Shown here: piece by piece, positions 42,468-53,565 of the stretch | Layout of the letters: each line of letters starts with the position of its first letter | Position numbering within the stretch: position 1 is the first letter of the stretch | Assembly (NCBI GenBank): GCA_017462735.1 | Contig: JAFTQO010000004.1 | Span: forward strand, 1-64,000 | Length of the DNA: 64,000 bases | Source of the DNA: Clostridia bacterium | GTDB taxonomy: Bacteria > Bacillota > Clostridia > Christensenellales > Borkfalkiaceae | Reading direction: 5' to 3' | Position numbers and translations under genes: made by a program | The notes under the pieces: model-generated | Databases searched by the model: none | Told to the model about the DNA's origin: nothing | What the model saw: only the letters and a program-made list of their open reading frames with translations

Positions 42468-45400
42468 TTATTCGCTAACCGTTGCCGTTTCGTCAGCCGC
42501 TACTGCCATCTCTTCCGCTACGGGAGCCGTGTTGTAGCCCACGTATTGAGGAGTGACGGATTTGTAACTCTTGATACCCGTACCGGCAGGGATCAGTTTA
42601 CCGATGATAACGTTTTCTTTCAAGCCGATAAGCATATCCTTCTTGTTGCGGATAGCCGCTTCGGTAAGCACTCTCGACGTTTCTTGGAAGGACGCCGCGG
42701 ACAGGAAACTGTCGGTGGCAAGCGCCGCTTTCGTAATACCCAAAAGAACGCGTTTTGCAAGAGCGGGTCTGCCACCAGCCATCATCGCCTTAGAACTTGC
42801 TTCTTGGAAAGTGACCATATCGACGAGTTCGCCCGGCAACAAATCGGTGTCGCCTGCGTTTTCTACCCTAACCTTCTTGAGCATTTGACGCACGATAATC
42901 TCGATGTGTTTATCGTTGATTTCAACGCCTTGAGAACGGTATACGTTTTGGACTTGTTCCAAGATATAGTCTTGCACGCCGCGGACACCTTGCACGCGCA
43001 AAATGTCTTGAGGATATACGCTACCCGTGTTAAGAACCACACCAGGTGTGACTTTATCCCCTTTCTTCACCTTCAATTCCGCATTGAAAGGAAGAACGTA
43101 TTTGCCGTTGGGTTTGAGTTCGCCCGTCTTTTCGTCCTTGACGAGAACGATGTTGAGGTTGTCGCTGTTGTCGATATCAACGACGCCGTCCACTTCACAA
43201 ATGGTCGCATAACCCTTGGGTTTTCTCACTTCGAACAATTCTTCTACACGAGGCAAACCTTGCGTGATGTCTCCCGTCGCTGCGATACCGCCCGTGTGGA
43301 AAGTACGCATCGTAAGTTGGGTACCAGGTTCACCGATGGATTGCGCCGCAATCGTACCGACCGCTTCACCCACCTGTACGGGCAACGTAGTAGCCATGTT
43401 TTTACCATAGCACTTCGCGCATACGCCGAGGTGAGATTGACAAGTGAATACGCTACGGATAGATACTTCCGTAATGCCTGCGTCGACAATGGCTTTTGCC
43501 TCTGCTTCGTCGATGAACTCGTTGGTCTTGACGATAACTTCGCCCGTTTCGGGATTGATTACGTCTTCCGCTGCGAAACGACCAAGCAAACGGGACTTCA
43601 AGTCTTCTACAACCTTACCCGCCGCGTCGTAAATGGCGCGTACGGACATACCCTGAGGCTTTCTACCCGCGCAGCAATCGTCTTCACGGACGATAATTTC
43701 GTGAGATACGTCGACAAGACGACGGGTAAGATAACCAGAGTCTGCCGTCTTAAGCGCGGTATCCGTCAAACCTTTACGACCACCGTGCGAGGAAATGAAA
43801 TATTCCAAAACGGAAAGACCGTTACGGAAACAGGACTTAACGGGAACCTCAATCTTTCTACCTTGAGGGTTAACCATTAGACCACGCATACCGGCAAGTT
43901 GCTTAATTTGGTCGATGGAACCACGGGCACCGGAGTCAGCCATCATCCAGATAGGATTGAACTTGTCTTCGTTGCCTTGCTTTTTAAGCAAGTCTGCCAC
44001 TTCTTGCGTCGCCGTTTCCCATTGCGAGATAACCGCTTGGTAACGTTCTTCTTCGCTGAGCAAACCTCTCTTGAACTTGTTGAAAATCTTAGATACGGAT
44101 TGCTCTGCACCTTCGATAATCGCCTGCTTTTCGGGAGGAATCTTCATATCGAATACGGACGTCGTAAGCGCGGCGAGCGTAGAGTACTTATACCCTCTTT
44201 CCTTCATCGCGTCAAGCACGTAAGAAGCCTTAGGAGCCTTGCCCGTCCTAAAGGACGCTTCAACGATTTTAGAAAGGTGTTTTTTGCCGATTGCACGAGC
44301 GGAACCGATGAATTCGGTATCCAATTCCAAACGCAAATAGTTTTCAGGTTTGCTTCTTTCTACAAAGCCCAAATCTTGAGGCAAGCCGTCGTTGTAAATC
44401 AAACGACCAATCGTCGTCTTGATAACCCCTTCTACCTCGCGTTTGCCCGTGGCAGGGTTGAGGCGAACGGTTGCGCTCTTGATATACGTTTGCTTGGATT
44501 TTTCCTGTTCTTCCTTAGAAGGAAGGACGCAGGTGTACGGCAACTCGAGGTCGTCGAACTTGCCTTCGGGAAGTTCCACTACTCTCTTCAAGTATATTTC
44601 GTCTTGTTCGTGCGCGACTTTCGTCTGGTAAGCCAAGATGGCTTCGTTTTCGCTCGAATAGATAGGCGGGATATACAATTCGCCGTTTTCGTCGGGTCTA
44701 CCTTGCTCGTCGTACTTTTTGCCCTCTTCTCTACGCTTGATGGTCAAGCAGTACGCACCGATAATCATATCTTGCGTAGGGGACATAACGGACTTACCGT
44801 CGGCAAGTTTCAAAATGTTGTTGGAAGAAAGCATCAAGAATCTTGCTTCCGCTTGCGCTTCCACACTCAAAGGAAGGTGCACAGCCATTTGGTCGCCGTC
44901 GAAGTCGGCGTTGAAAGGACCGCAGACAAGGGGAGAAATTTTAATGGCTCTACCCTCGATTAAAACGGGTTCAAACGCTTGGATGGACAAACGGTGCAAC
45001 GTAGGCGCACGGTTCAAAAGAACGGGATGGTCTTTGATAACGTCTTCTAAGACGTTCCATACCATATCTTTCGCCTTTTCTACTGCGCGTTTTGCCGTCT
45101 TAATATTGTGGCATTGACCGTTCTCTACCAAACGTTTCATAATGAAAGGCTTGAAAAGTTCGATTGCCATTTCTTTAGGCAAACCGCATTGATAAATTTT
45201 AAGTTCAGGACCTACGACGATAACCGAACGACCGGAATAGTCGACACGTTTACCAAGGAGGTTTTGTCTGAAACGGCCTTGCTTACCGCGAAGCATTGCG
45301 GACAACGATTTCAAATCGCGGTTGGAAGGACCGCTGAGCGCTTTCCCTCTTCTGCCGTTGTCGATAAGTGCATCCACCGCTTCTTGCAACATACGTTTTT

Positions 45401-46280
45401 CGTTCTTGACGATCATATCGGGCGCGCCGATTTCCATCATCTTCTTCAAGCGGTTGTTACGGTTGATAACGCGACGGTACAAATCGTTGAGGTCGGAGGT
45501 AGCAAATCTACCGCCGTCCAATTGCACCATAGGACGGATTTCGGGAGGGATTACGGGAAGTACCGTCAAAATCATCCATTCAGGGCGGTTACCGCTCTTA
45601 CGGAAAGATTCGATGACTTCCAAGCGCTTAATCGCCTTAATCGTTTTTTGACCAGGCGCTTTGCCGCTAGCAGTACTATCGTCCACAATCTTCTTGCAGG
45701 CTTCTGCTTCCGCATCCAAATCTACTGCCATTAACAGTTCACGGATGGCTTCGGCACCCATACCTACTTTTACTTGCGAGAAAGATTCGCCGTATCTATC
45801 TTCGAGTTCGCGAAGTTGTTTGTCCGTAATCACTTGCTTGTATTCAAGTTCGGGCAAGTTACCTGCGTCCAACACGACGTAAGAAGCAAAGTAAATAACT
45901 TGTTCGAGTTGCTTGGGAGGCATATCGAGCAGCGTACCGATTTTAGAAGGTACACCTTTGAAATACCAAATGTGAGAGACGGGCGCAGCAAGTTCAATGT
46001 GACCCATTCTTTCACGGCGCACTTTGCTACGGGTAATCTCTACCCCGCACTTTTCGCAGACATGCCCCTTGTATTTTACACGTTTATACTTACCGCAATG
46101 ACATTCCCAGTCCTTCGTCGGCCCAAAGATCTTTTCGCAGAACAAGCCGTCTTTTTCAGGTTTTTGGGTGCGGTAGTTGATGGTTTCGGGCTTGGTTACT
46201 TCGCCGTACGACCATTCTCTGATTTTTTCAGGAGACGCAATACTGATTTGAATAGAGTTAAAATCGTTTAATTCGTACAT
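42468..46280 (-). CDS. rpoC: DNA-directed RNA polymerase subunit beta'
   Basis: The complete 1270-aa beta' subunit. The N-terminal zinc site is C60, C62, C75, C78; the catalytic NADFDGDQ motif at 457-464 holds the three Asp that bind Mg2+; [32 protein letters not shown] bridge and trigger-loop sequence follows in the second half, and the second zinc site lies in [13 protein letters not shown]. The length is close to the Bacillota norm (about 1200). AGGAGG lies before the ATG. It starts 17 bp after rpoB, the usual order, and ends at a clear terminator. Confidence 0.98.
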   Translation of the reverse strand: MYELNDFNSIQISIASPEKIREWSYGEVTKPETINYRTQKPEKDGLFCEKIFGPTKDWECHCGKYKRVKYKGHVCEKCGVEITRSKVRRERMGHIELAAPVSHIWYFKGVPSKIGTLLDMPPKQLEQVIYFASYVVLDAGNLPELEYKQVITDKQLRELEDRYGESFSQVKVGMGAEAIRELLMAVDLDAEAEACKKIVDDSTASGKAPGQKTIKAIKRLEVIESFRKSGNRPEWMILTVLPVIPPEIRPMVQLDGGRFATSDLNDLYRRVINRNNRLKKMMEIGAPDMIVKNEKRMLQEAVDALIDNGRRGKALSGPSNRDLKSLSAMLRGKQGRFRQNLLGKRVDYSGRSVIVVGPELKIYQCGLPKEMAIELFKPFIMKRLVENGQCHNIKTAKRAVEKAKDMVWNVLEDVIKDHPVLLNRAPTLHRLSIQAFEPVLIEGRAIKISPLVCGPFNADFDGDQMAVHLPLSVEAQAEARFLMLSSNNILKLADGKSVMSPTQDMIIGAYCLTIKRREEGKKYDEQGRPDENGELYIPPIYSSENEAILAYQTKVAHEQDEIYLKRVVELPEGKFDDLELPYTCVLPSKEEQEKSKQTYIKSATVRLNPATGKREVEGVIKTTIGRLIYNDGLPQDLGFVERSKPENYLRLELDTEFIGSARAIGKKHLSKIVEASFRTGKAPKASYVLDAMKERGYKYSTLAALTTSVFDMKIPPEKQAIIEGAEQSVSKIFNKFKRGLLSEEERYQAVISQWETATQEVADLLKKQGNEDKFNPIWMMADSGARGSIDQIKQLAGMRGLMVNPQGRKIEVPVKSCFRNGLSVLEYFISSHGGRKGLTDTALKTADSGYLTRRLVDVSHEIIVREDDCCAGRKPQGMSVRAIYDAAGKVVEDLKSRLLGRFAAEDVINPETGEVIVKTNEFIDEAEAKAIVDAGITEVSIRSVFTCQSHLGVCAKCYGKNMATTLPVQVGEAVGTIAAQSIGEPGTQLTMRTFHTGGIAATGDITQGLPRVEELFEVRKPKGYATICEVDGVVDIDNSDNLNIVLVKDEKTGELKPNGKYVLPFNAELKVKKGDKVTPGVVLNTGSVYPQDILRVQGVRGVQDYILEQVQNVYRSQGVEINDKHIEIIVRQMLKKVRVENAGDTDLLPGELVDMVTFQEASSKAMMAGGRPALAKRVLLGITKAALATDSFLSAASFQETSRVLTEAAIRNKKDMLIGLKENVIIGKLIPAGTGIKSYKSVTPQYVGYNTAPVAEEMAVAADETATVSE

Positions 46281-46297
46281 ATTCTTTTCCTCCTTTC

Positions 46298-49200
46298 TCA
46301 GTCTTCATCGTCATCGTCGCTGCCGAACAGGTTGCCAAAGCCGAAATCGTCGTCATCGTCCTCTTCGTCGCCGAATTCTTCTTCGCCTTCGTCCAAGAAG
46401 CCGTCTTCGTCATCGTCGTCTTCGTCAAAGAGAGCAACTTCTTCGCCAAACTCTTCTTCGTCGTCTTCTTCGTCGACGTTGAAGTCGAGTTCTTCGAAGT
46501 CTTCGTCCTTCATTTCTGCGACGGGTTTCTTCACTTCTTCACGGCGAGGTTCTTCTTCCTCGAATTCCTTGATGATAAGTTCGTCGCCGCTTTCCGTCAA
46601 CACTTTGACGTCAAGCGCCAAAGATTGCAATTCTTTGAGCAAGACTTTGAACGCTTCGGGAATACCCGGCTCGGAAATGTTTTCGCCTTTTACGATGGAC
46701 TCGTAAGTCTTGACACGCCCTACGACGTCGTCCGACTTAACCGTCAAAATTTCTTGCAAGATGTGCGCTGCGCCGTAGGCTTCAAGCGCCCAAACTTCCA
46801 TTTCACCGAATCTCTGACCGCCGAATTGCGCCTTACCACCCAAAGGTTGTTGGGTAATCATCGAGTAAGGACCGATGGCACGAGCGTGAATCTTGTCGTC
46901 GACAAGGTGAATAAGTTTAATCATATATTGTACGCCGATGGTAACGCGGTTTTCAAACGCTTCACCCGTTCTACCGTCGAATACTTGGAACTTACCGTCG
47001 ACCTTGCCGTCGGGGTTGAGCAAGTTGTTTTCTCTAAACAACACTTCCAAGTCTTTTTCCGTAGCGCCGTCAAAGACGGGGGTGGCAATCTTCCAGCCGA
47101 GTTGCTTACATACGTAACCAAGGTGTACTTCGAGTACCTGACCGATGTTCATACGGGAAGGTACGCCCAAGGGGTTGAGCAAGATTTGCAAAGGAGTACC
47201 GTCGGCAAGGAAGGGCATATCTGCCTGCGAAAGTACGCGGGATACGACGCCCTTGTTGCCGTGACGACCTGCCATCTTGTCACCGACTTGGATTTTACGT
47301 TTTTGCGCGATATATACGCGGACGAGTTTGCTGACGCCAGGGTCAAGTTCGTCCTTATTTTCTCTCGTGAAGACTTTGACGTCAACGACGACACCACCTT
47401 CCCCGTGAGGCACTTTCAAAGAAGTATCGCGGACTTCTCTCGATTTTTCACCGAAGATAGCGCGAAGCAATCTTTCTTCGGGGGTAAGTTCCGCTTCACC
47501 CTTAGGAGAAACTTTCCCGACGAGGATGTCCCCGCTGTGTACTTCCGCACCGATACGGATAATACCGTCTTCGTCCAAATCTTTGAGCGCGTCGTCGCCT
47601 ACGTTGGGGATGTCGCGCGTGATTTCTTCGGGACCGAGTTTGGTATCTCTCGCTTCCGTTTCGTGTTCTTCAATATGGATGGAGGTAAAGACGTCGTCTT
47701 GCACCAACTTTTCAGAGAGCAAGATTGCGTCTTCGTAGTTGTAACCTTCCCATTCCATATACCCGATAAGGATATTTTTACCGAGGGCAAGTTCCCCGTT
47801 GTTGGTCGAAGGACCGTCGGCAATGATTTCGCCCTTAAATACTCTGTCGCCCGTCGCTACGATGGGTTTTTGGTTCAAGCAGGTACCTGCGTTGGAACGC
47901 TCGAACTTCTTCAAAGGATATTCTCTAATCGTACCGTCGTCTTCTTTGATTTTAATCATATTGGACGCACAGCCGACGACCACGCCCGCTTCTTTCGCCG
48001 TCACGATGACGCCGGAATATTGCGCGATGGAACTTTCGATACCCGTAGCCACGATAGCCGATTCCGTCTTCAAAAGGGGTACTGCCTGACGCTGCATGTT
48101 GGAGCCCATGAGCGCACGGTTGGTATCGTCGTTTTCAAGGAAAGGAATAAGCGCCGTTGCAACGGAAACAAGTTGCTTGGGCGAAACGTCCATATAGTCC
48201 ATCTTTTCGCGAGGAAGTTCGGTGATGTCGTCACGGAAACGGCAGCCGACACGCTCGTTGATGAAATGCCCTTCTTCGTCCAAAGGTTCGTTTGCTTGCG
48301 CGACGACGTAACGGTCTTCTTCGTCAGCCGTCAAATAGTCTACGTGCGTCGTTACGACACCCGAAACTTTATCTACCCTACGATAAGGGCTCATAATAAA
48401 GCCGTATTCGTTAACTCTTGCGAAAGTTGCAAGAGAGGAAATCAAACCGATGTTTTGACCTTCAGGCGTTTCGATAGGACACATACGGCCATAATGGGTA
48501 TGGTGGATGTCACGCACTTCGAAGGTAGCGCGGTCTCTATTCAAACCGCCAGGGCCGAGCGCGGAAAGTTTACGCTTGTGCGTAAGTTCTGCAATCGGGT
48601 TGGTTTGGTCCATAAATTGCGAAAGTTGGGAAGAACCGAAGAATTCTCTAATAACAGCCGAAACGGGACGGATGTTGATAAGCGCGCTGGGCGTTACCTC
48701 CATCGGGTCTTGGGTTGCCATTCTTTCTTTAATCAATCTTTCCAAACGCGCAATACCTACGCGGAGTTGGTTTTGGAGCAATTCCCCTACCGAACGAACA
48801 CGGCGGTTGCCGAGGTGGTCGATGTTGTCCACCGTGCCAATGCCGTACTTTAAGTCAAGGTTGCTGGAAATGGAAGCCACGATATCGTCTTTGGTGATGT
48901 GCTTGTGGCACAACTTTTCGATCAAAGGCTTCATTTCTTTCTTTTGTTCTTTGGTGGGAACGGGTACTTCCGCGTTCAATACCTCGTGGAAAAGTTTACA
49001 AGCCTTGACGAACTTACGACGGTTGTCACGGCGTTTTTCACGATTTTTCTTTTCTTCGGGCTTTTCGTCCGCTTCTTCCGCTTTTTCTACGGCGTTGAAC
49101 AAGTCGTTAATTTGGTCAACGTATTTTTCCGCCACTTCTTCTTCCGAAAGGTTAGCGCATTCTTCCGCCAACAGTTTGGAGAATTGGAAGTTGGGATAAT

Positions 49201-50314
49201 GCACGGTGGGAAGCAAGCCGAAATCCTTGGCGCGGGCCTTAATCGTAACCCCGTCAAGTTCGCAGAAATCTACCGTGTTGTTTGCAATAATCTTGTGGCG
49301 AATCTTACCGTCTTCTTTGTCTTCGACGATAACGAATACTTCGTTGATACCGCAGTTTTGGATAGCCTTGGCTTGTTCTTCCGAGATCTTTGCCCCTTCT
49401 TCTACAAGCACTTCGCCCGTCGTAGGGTTGACAAGCGTATCCGCTGCGATACAGCCCGTCAAACGGTAGGAAAGGCAAAGTTTTTTGTTGTATTTGTATC
49501 TACCGACTTTCGCGATATCGTAACGGCGAGAGTCGAAGAACAAATTGAACAAATGCGCACGAACGGAATCTTCCGTAGGCGCTTCGCCGGGACGAAGGCG
49601 ACGGTACAATTCGTACAAACCGTCGGATTCCGATTTTGCCGTGTCTTTAGCGAGCGTCGCCGCAATAATTTTATCATCGGGGAACATATCCTCGATAGCG
49701 CGGTTAGAGCCGTAGCCGAGCGCACGCAAAAGCACCGTCGCGCACAGTTTTTTCTTTCTGTCTACGCGCACGTAAAGGGTGTCGCCTGCGTCTTGTTCGA
49801 GTTCGAGCCAAGCGCCGCGGTTGGGCATAACCGTCGTGGCAAACATTTCTTTGCCCGTCTTGTCCTTGGAGGACGCGTTATACACACCGGGAGAACGGAC
49901 AAGTTGCGAAACGATAACACGTTCCGCACCGTTGATAATGAAGGCACCGTTTTCCGTCATCAAAGGCAAATCGCCCATAAAGACTTCTTGCTCCAACACC
50001 TCGTTCTTTACCTTGTTGACAAGACGTACTTTCACGCGCAAAGGCAACGAATAGGTAGCGTCGCGCATGCGGCACTCTTTTTCGTCGTACTTGGGCTTGT
50101 CTCCAAAACGGTGTTCTTCGAAATACAATTCGAAATGGTCAGAGTAGTCGGTGATAGGCGAGAAATCTTCAAAGACTTCGTCTATCCCTTCCCGAATGAA
50201 GGTGTCGTAACTTTCTTTTTGGATCTCAACGAGGTCGGGAATGTCGATGACTTCGTTGATCTTACCAAACTTTCTTCTTTCGGTTTTGCCGTACTTTGAA
50301 ATAGGTAAATCCAT
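46298..50314 (-). CDS. rpoB: DNA-directed RNA polymerase subunit beta, long form
   Basis: A 1338-aa beta subunit, some 100-150 residues longer than in Bacillus. The rifampicin pocket (about 560-590) keeps the sensitive-type residues D569, H579 and S584 in [22 protein letters not shown]. Between GRYKYNKKL (271-279) and [13 protein letters not shown] (497-509) there is an insertion of about 200 residues with a Lys/Glu-rich coiled-coil-like part (about 385-470); a shorter form of this insertion is known in Clostridia. The last about 90 residues are an Asp/Glu-rich tail ending DDDDED. No rplJ/rplL lies upstream; rqcP is divergent instead. The ribosome site AAGGAG is 13 bases from the ATG, rather distant. 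Confidence 0.97.
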   Translation of the reverse strand: MDLPISKYGKTERRKFGKINEVIDIPDLVEIQKESYDTFIREGIDEVFEDFSPITDYSDHFELYFEEHRFGDKPKYDEKECRMRDATYSLPLRVKVRLVNKVKNEVLEQEVFMGDLPLMTENGAFIINGAERVIVSQLVRSPGVYNASSKDKTGKEMFATTVMPNRGAWLELEQDAGDTLYVRVDRKKKLCATVLLRALGYGSNRAIEDMFPDDKIIAATLAKDTAKSESDGLYELYRRLRPGEAPTEDSVRAHLFNLFFDSRRYDIAKVGRYKYNKKLCLSYRLTGCIAADTLVNPTTGEVLVEEGAKISEEQAKAIQNCGINEVFVIVEDKEDGKIRHKIIANNTVDFCELDGVTIKARAKDFGLLPTVHYPNFQFSKLLAEECANLSEEEVAEKYVDQINDLFNAVEKAEEADEKPEEKKNREKRRDNRRKFVKACKLFHEVLNAEVPVPTKEQKKEMKPLIEKLCHKHITKDDIVASISSNLDLKYGIGTVDNIDHLGNRRVRSVGELLQNQLRVGIARLERLIKERMATQDPMEVTPSALINIRPVSAVIREFFGSSQLSQFMDQTNPIAELTHKRKLSALGPGGLNRDRATFEVRDIHHTHYGRMCPIETPEGQNIGLISSLATFARVNEYGFIMSPYRRVDKVSGVVTTHVDYLTADEEDRYVVAQANEPLDEEGHFINERVGCRFRDDITELPREKMDYMDVSPKQLVSVATALIPFLENDDTNRALMGSNMQRQAVPLLKTESAIVATGIESSIAQYSGVIVTAKEAGVVVGCASNMIKIKEDDGTIREYPLKKFERSNAGTCLNQKPIVATGDRVFKGEIIADGPSTNNGELALGKNILIGYMEWEGYNYEDAILLSEKLVQDDVFTSIHIEEHETEARDTKLGPEEITRDIPNVGDDALKDLDEDGIIRIGAEVHSGDILVGKVSPKGEAELTPEERLLRAIFGEKSREVRDTSLKVPHGEGGVVVDVKVFTRENKDELDPGVSKLVRVYIAQKRKIQVGDKMAGRHGNKGVVSRVLSQADMPFLADGTPLQILLNPLGVPSRMNIGQVLEVHLGYVCKQLGWKIATPVFDGATEKDLEVLFRENNLLNPDGKVDGKFQVFDGRTGEAFENRVTIGVQYMIKLIHLVDDKIHARAIGPYSMITQQPLGGKAQFGGQRFGEMEVWALEAYGAAHILQEILTVKSDDVVGRVKTYESIVKGENISEPGIPEAFKVLLKELQSLALDVKVLTESGDELIIKEFEEEEPRREEVKKPVAEMKDEDFEELDFNVDEEDDEEEFGEEVALFDEDDDDEDGFLDEGEEEFGDEEDDDDDFGFGNLFGSDDDDED

Positions 50315-50401
50315 CGTTTAAAAAATGCTCCTTTTATATTTTTTAACGATTTACCGAGTATATCTTTTCATCGATAAAAATCGAATTTTTACTTTTTTTT
50401 C

Positions 50402-50430
50402 TTTACTTTTTTGCTTTCTTGCGGTATAAT
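50402..50430 (+). promoter_or_regulatory. Promoter of rqcP-ispDF-radA
   Basis: TTTACT (50402-50407), 17-bp spacer, TATAAT (50425-50430). A 6-bp hairpin (50440-50445 with 50451-50456) lies at or just after the expected start. The leader would be about 205 bases and overlaps, in antisense, the start of the rpoB leader. The 328-bp gap 50315-50642 otherwise shows only AT-rich sequence. Confidence 0.65.
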
Positions 50431-50543
50431 AGTGTCGTGGGCGTTGAAAAAACGCCGATTTTGACCGTTTTTGCCACTTTTTTACCCGTTTTTTCGCGTT
50501 TTTGGAGCATTACGGCACACTAATCGCAATTATACATTATCCA

Positions 50544-50572
50544 ATTATAACCAACCTAAAAAATTAAGTCAA
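50544..50572 (-). promoter_or_regulatory. Promoter of rpoBC
   Basis: On the - strand, TTGACT (50567-50572), 17-bp spacer, TATAAT (50544-50549). The expected start near 50537 gives a leader of about 220 bases before rpoB. Confidence 0.82.
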
Positions 50573-50642
50573 GTATTTTCGGGGTTTTACGAGGAAATTT
50601 TTTGATTTTTTGCGGAAAAACCGAGATTTTTGCGGGGATATT

Positions 50643-50885
50643 ATGAGAATTGATAAGTTTTTGAAAGTTTCGCGGATTTTGAAAAGGCGCACGGTAGCGC
50701 AAGAGGCTTGCGATAGCCAAAAGGTGTTTATCGGCGGCAAACCTGCCAAGCCCTCCACCGCCGTCAAGGAAGGGGACGTCGTAGAAATTTTTTACGCCTC
50801 TTCCACTTTTAAATTCCGTGTATTGAAAATAAAAGAAACGGTCAAAAAAGAAGAGGCCGCTTCTTTGTACGAGGTGTTAGTATGA
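50643..50885 (+). CDS. rqcP: S4-domain RNA-binding protein RqcP (YabO/Hsp15-like)
   Basis: An 80-aa S4-domain protein. MRIDKFLKVSRILKRRTVAQEAC (residues 1-23) with KVFIGGKPAKPSTAVKEGD and the ending KKEEAASLYEVL match RqcP, which works with RqcH in adding alanine tails to nascent chains on stalled large ribosomal subunits. The ATG at 50643 has GGGGAT just upstream; a TTG 33 bp earlier is rejected because the family sequence starts here. It overlaps ispDF by 4 bp (ATGA), so both are translationally coupled. Confidence 0.9.
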   Translation: MRIDKFLKVSRILKRRTVAQEACDSQKVFIGGKPAKPSTAVKEGDVVEIFYASSTFKFRVLKIKETVKKEEAASLYEVLV

Positions 50886-52012
50886 GCCGTCCTACCCTTT
50901 CTATCGTCGTATGCGCTGCGGGCGTGGGCTCGCGCGCAGGATTTGATAAAAACAAACTGCTGATTCCCTACCAAGGCGAATGCGCCCTTTCCCGCTTACT
51001 TGCTAAATTGCAATGCCCTGAAATAGACGAAATTATCCTTTCTATCCACCCGCGCGACGAAGAAGAAATAGGAAAAATCTGCCGTCCTTACGATAATATC
51101 CGTATCGTCAGGGGGGGAGCCACGAGAAGCCAATCCGTCTACAACGCCCTGCAAACGGCTACGGGCGAAGTCGTGCTTATCCACGACGGCGCAAGACCGT
51201 TTATCCAAAAGCAAACGATCTTAAATTGCTATCAAAGCGTCTTGGACTACGGTAGCGGCATTTGCGCCATCCCGTCCGCGGACACAATCGCGCTTGCCGA
51301 CAACGCGGAGATTGCCACCGTACCGGATAGAAATCGCTGTTACCTCGTACAAACCCCTCAAGGATTCTTTACGAAAGAGATCAAAGCGGCGTATGAAACA
51401 GCCTTCCAAAAGGGAGACAACGATTTCACCGACGACTCTTCCCTCTACGGCAAATACGTCGGCAAGCCCAGACTTTGTGCAGGCGCAAAAAACAACGTAA
51501 AACTTACCTATGCGGAAGATTTTCTTTCCCCCGTCAAAGTCGGGTTCGGCGTGGACACGCACGCGTTTGGAAAAGCGCAGGACTATATCGTACTCGGCGG
51601 CGTGAAAATCCCTAGCGAAACGGGACTGAAAGCGCATAGCGACGGGGACGTGCTATTGCACGCCGTGATGGACGCGCTGCTCTCTGCCGTAGGACTGAAA
51701 GATATCGGGCATTATTTCCCCGATACGGACGAAAAATATAAGGGCGCGGATTCTACCCTACTCACGAAAAAAGTCGTCGAAATGGTCAACGAACAAGGGT
51801 ATGGCGTGCATAACCTGTCGGTGGCGATTCAAGCAGAAAAGCCTAGACTTGCTAAATACATCGACCAAATGAGAAACAACGTCGCAACTCTTATGCAGAC
51901 GGACGTGGAAAACATCGGGATTACCGCCGGCACCAACGAGGGTTTAGGCTACGTAGGCGAAGGCAAAGGTATCACCGTCTACGCGTACGTTTCTTTAAAA
52001 GAACAGAGGTAA
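50882..52012 (+). CDS. ispDF: Bifunctional MEP-pathway enzyme IspD-IspF
   Basis: A 376-aa fusion of two non-consecutive steps of isoprenoid synthesis. Residues 1-218 are IspD (cytidylyltransferase): IVVCAAGVGSRAG near 8-20 is the CTP loop and VLIHDGARPFI near 98-108 the second signature. Residues about 219-376 are IspF (cyclodiphosphate synthase): GFGVDTHAFG with the metal-binding Asp and His, and HSDGDVLLHAVMDALL. No IspE lies nearby. It supplies precursors for undecaprenyl phosphate, the glycan carrier, but lies in the rqcP-radA operon. Confidence 0.96.
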   Translation: MSRPTLSIVVCAAGVGSRAGFDKNKLLIPYQGECALSRLLAKLQCPEIDEIILSIHPRDEEEIGKICRPYDNIRIVRGGATRSQSVYNALQTATGEVVLIHDGARPFIQKQTILNCYQSVLDYGSGICAIPSADTIALADNAEIATVPDRNRCYLVQTPQGFFTKEIKAAYETAFQKGDNDFTDDSSLYGKYVGKPRLCAGAKNNVKLTYAEDFLSPVKVGFGVDTHAFGKAQDYIVLGGVKIPSETGLKAHSDGDVLLHAVMDALLSAVGLKDIGHYFPDTDEKYKGADSTLLTKKVVEMVNEQGYGVHNLSVAIQAEKPRLAKYIDQMRNNVATLMQTDVENIGITAGTNEGLGYVGEGKGITVYAYVSLKEQR

Positions 52013-52015
52013 ACT

Positions 52016-53398
52016 ATGGCAACGAAAAGTAAAACGCCGACGACGCAATTCGTCTGTACGGAGTGCGGATACGTCACCCCTAAATGGCTGGGCAAATGCC
52101 CTGTTTGCGAAAGCTTCGGGACGTTGCAGGAAGAAATTGTACGCACCGCGGAGACGCCTGTCTCTCGACCTGCCGTGACGCAAAATAAAGCCCTGCCCCT
52201 CTCTAAAATCACCTACGACAAATACCACCGCGTGAAAAGCGGGCTGGAAGAATTTGACACCGTGCTTGGCGGCGGGATTGTGAAAGGCTCTCTCGTGCTG
52301 CTTGGCGGCGACCCTGGCGTCGGCAAAAGCACCGTCTTGACCCAAGTCTCCGCGCATCTTGCAAAAGAACACAAAGTCCTGTACGTGTCGGCGGAAGAAA
52401 GCCCCTCGCAGGTCAAAATGCGTTGCGAAAGATTGGGCTTAAACAGCGACAACTTACTACTTCTTAACGAAACTTGTCTGGAAGATATTTTGGCGAGCGT
52501 CGACGGATGTGAGTTCGTCGTGATCGACTCCATCCAAGCGGTCTACACCGAGGAGATGTCGTCGGCGGCGGGCAGCGTTGGTCAAGTGCGCGAATGTGCA
52601 CAAAAGATTATGCGCGTCGCAAAGTCCAAAAACGTCACCTTTTTCATCATCGGGCACGTCACCAAAGAAGGCGCGCTTGCAGGGCCTAAAGTCCTCGAAC
52701 ATATGATGGATACCGTACTCTATTTTGAAGGGCAACAGGAGGAGAATTTTAAACTGCTCCGCGCCGTCAAAAACAGGTTCGGTTCCGTACAAGAGGTGGG
52801 CGTCCTCGAAATGACGGAGACGGGCGTAAAGAGCGTGAACGACTACGCAAGTCTTTTCCTCTCCGAAACGAGAGGGATTGCGGCGGGCTCTGCCGTTACC
52901 CCCACCGTCAGCGGTAACAGATGTATGAACGTGGAAATTCAAACGCTGATGACCAAGACCCCTTTCGGCAATCCCCGTCGTATGTCCTTAGGGATAGATT
53001 ATAATAAATTGGTGCTTCTTATCGCCGTCCTCGAAAAGAGGTGTGGCATCCCGTTCTACTCTGCCGACGTATACGTCAACGCCATGAGCGGGATTAAACT
53101 GGGCGAGCCTGCCACCGACCTTGCCCTTTGCGCCGCGCTCGCTTCCGCGGCAAACGACGTCGCTATCGACGGGCAAACGGCTATCTTTGGCGAAGTGGGC
53201 TTGACGGGAGAAATACGCGCCGTGCATTATGCCGAAAAACGAGTCGCGGAGTGTATCAAAACAGGCTTTAAAACGGTTGTATTGCCTATGAAGAATATGA
53301 AAGCGTGCGAAAAATATAAGGATAAAATCAAACTTATCGGCGTGCAATACGTCGGGCAAATGATTAAAGCCTTGGGCTTGCGACCTACGCAAAACTAA
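52016..53398 (+). CDS. radA: DNA repair protein RadA (Sms)
   Basis: A 460-aa RecA-like branch-migration helicase for homologous recombination. The N-terminal zinc finger is CTECGYVTPKWLGKCPVC (about 14-31), Walker A GGDPGVGKST near 98-107, the RadA-specific KNRFG motif near 257, and a Lon-protease-like C-terminal domain from about 290 (GEVGLTGEIRAV near 395). AGAGG precedes the ATG. It starts 3 bp after ispDF and is followed by a strong terminator. Confidence 0.97.
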   Translation: MATKSKTPTTQFVCTECGYVTPKWLGKCPVCESFGTLQEEIVRTAETPVSRPAVTQNKALPLSKITYDKYHRVKSGLEEFDTVLGGGIVKGSLVLLGGDPGVGKSTVLTQVSAHLAKEHKVLYVSAEESPSQVKMRCERLGLNSDNLLLLNETCLEDILASVDGCEFVVIDSIQAVYTEEMSSAAGSVGQVRECAQKIMRVAKSKNVTFFIIGHVTKEGALAGPKVLEHMMDTVLYFEGQQEENFKLLRAVKNRFGSVQEVGVLEMTETGVKSVNDYASLFLSETRGIAAGSAVTPTVSGNRCMNVEIQTLMTKTPFGNPRRMSLGIDYNKLVLLIAVLEKRCGIPFYSADVYVNAMSGIKLGEPATDLALCAALASAANDVAIDGQTAIFGEVGLTGEIRAVHYAEKRVAECIKTGFKTVVLPMKNMKACEKYKDKIKLIGVQYVGQMIKALGLRPTQN

Positions 53399-53401
53399 GA
53401 T

Positions 53402-53428
53402 AAAAACCACCCTCTTTGGGTGGTTTTT
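53402..53428 (+). terminator. Terminator after radA
   Basis: An 11-bp perfect stem (53402-53412 with 53418-53428) with a 5-base loop and a U-run, 3 bp past the radA stop codon. Confidence 0.93.
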
Positions 53429-53461
53429 TTACCTCTCTATTATCAAAGTTTTAACCTCTCT

Positions 53462-53496
53462 GTCTTCTACGAAGACATCTCCCCTAATAGGGGAGA
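53462..53496. repeat. Double stem-loop, likely dispersed intergenic repeat fragment
   Basis: Two adjacent perfect hairpins: GTCTTC arms (53462-53467/53471-53476) and TCTCCCCT arms (53478-53485/53489-53496). The motif, with the flanking AACCTCTCT and GACATAAGAAAG text, resembles short palindromic repeats scattered in many Clostridia genomes. It lies between two terminators, where such elements usually sit. No second copy is seen in this window. Confidence 0.5.
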
Positions 53497-53526
53497 CATA
53501 AGAAAGAAAGTACGGGATTTTGCGAC

Positions 53527-53558
53527 AAAAAGCCTCCCACATTGAGGGGGAGGTTTTT
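53527..53558 (-). terminator. Terminator of the dapF-dapL-yitT operon
   Basis: CCTCCC/GGGAGG stem (53533-53538 with 53548-53553), extended by A/T pairs on both sides, 9-base loop. U-rich on both strands, so it may work in both directions. Confidence 0.82.
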
Positions 53559-53565
53559 TTGTGGG

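Noticed and set aside
46625..50299. Long + strand open frames (742 and 466 codons) opposite rpoB
   Set aside because: Shadow frames of rpoB: no recognisable domain, biased composition, no promoter or ribosome site.
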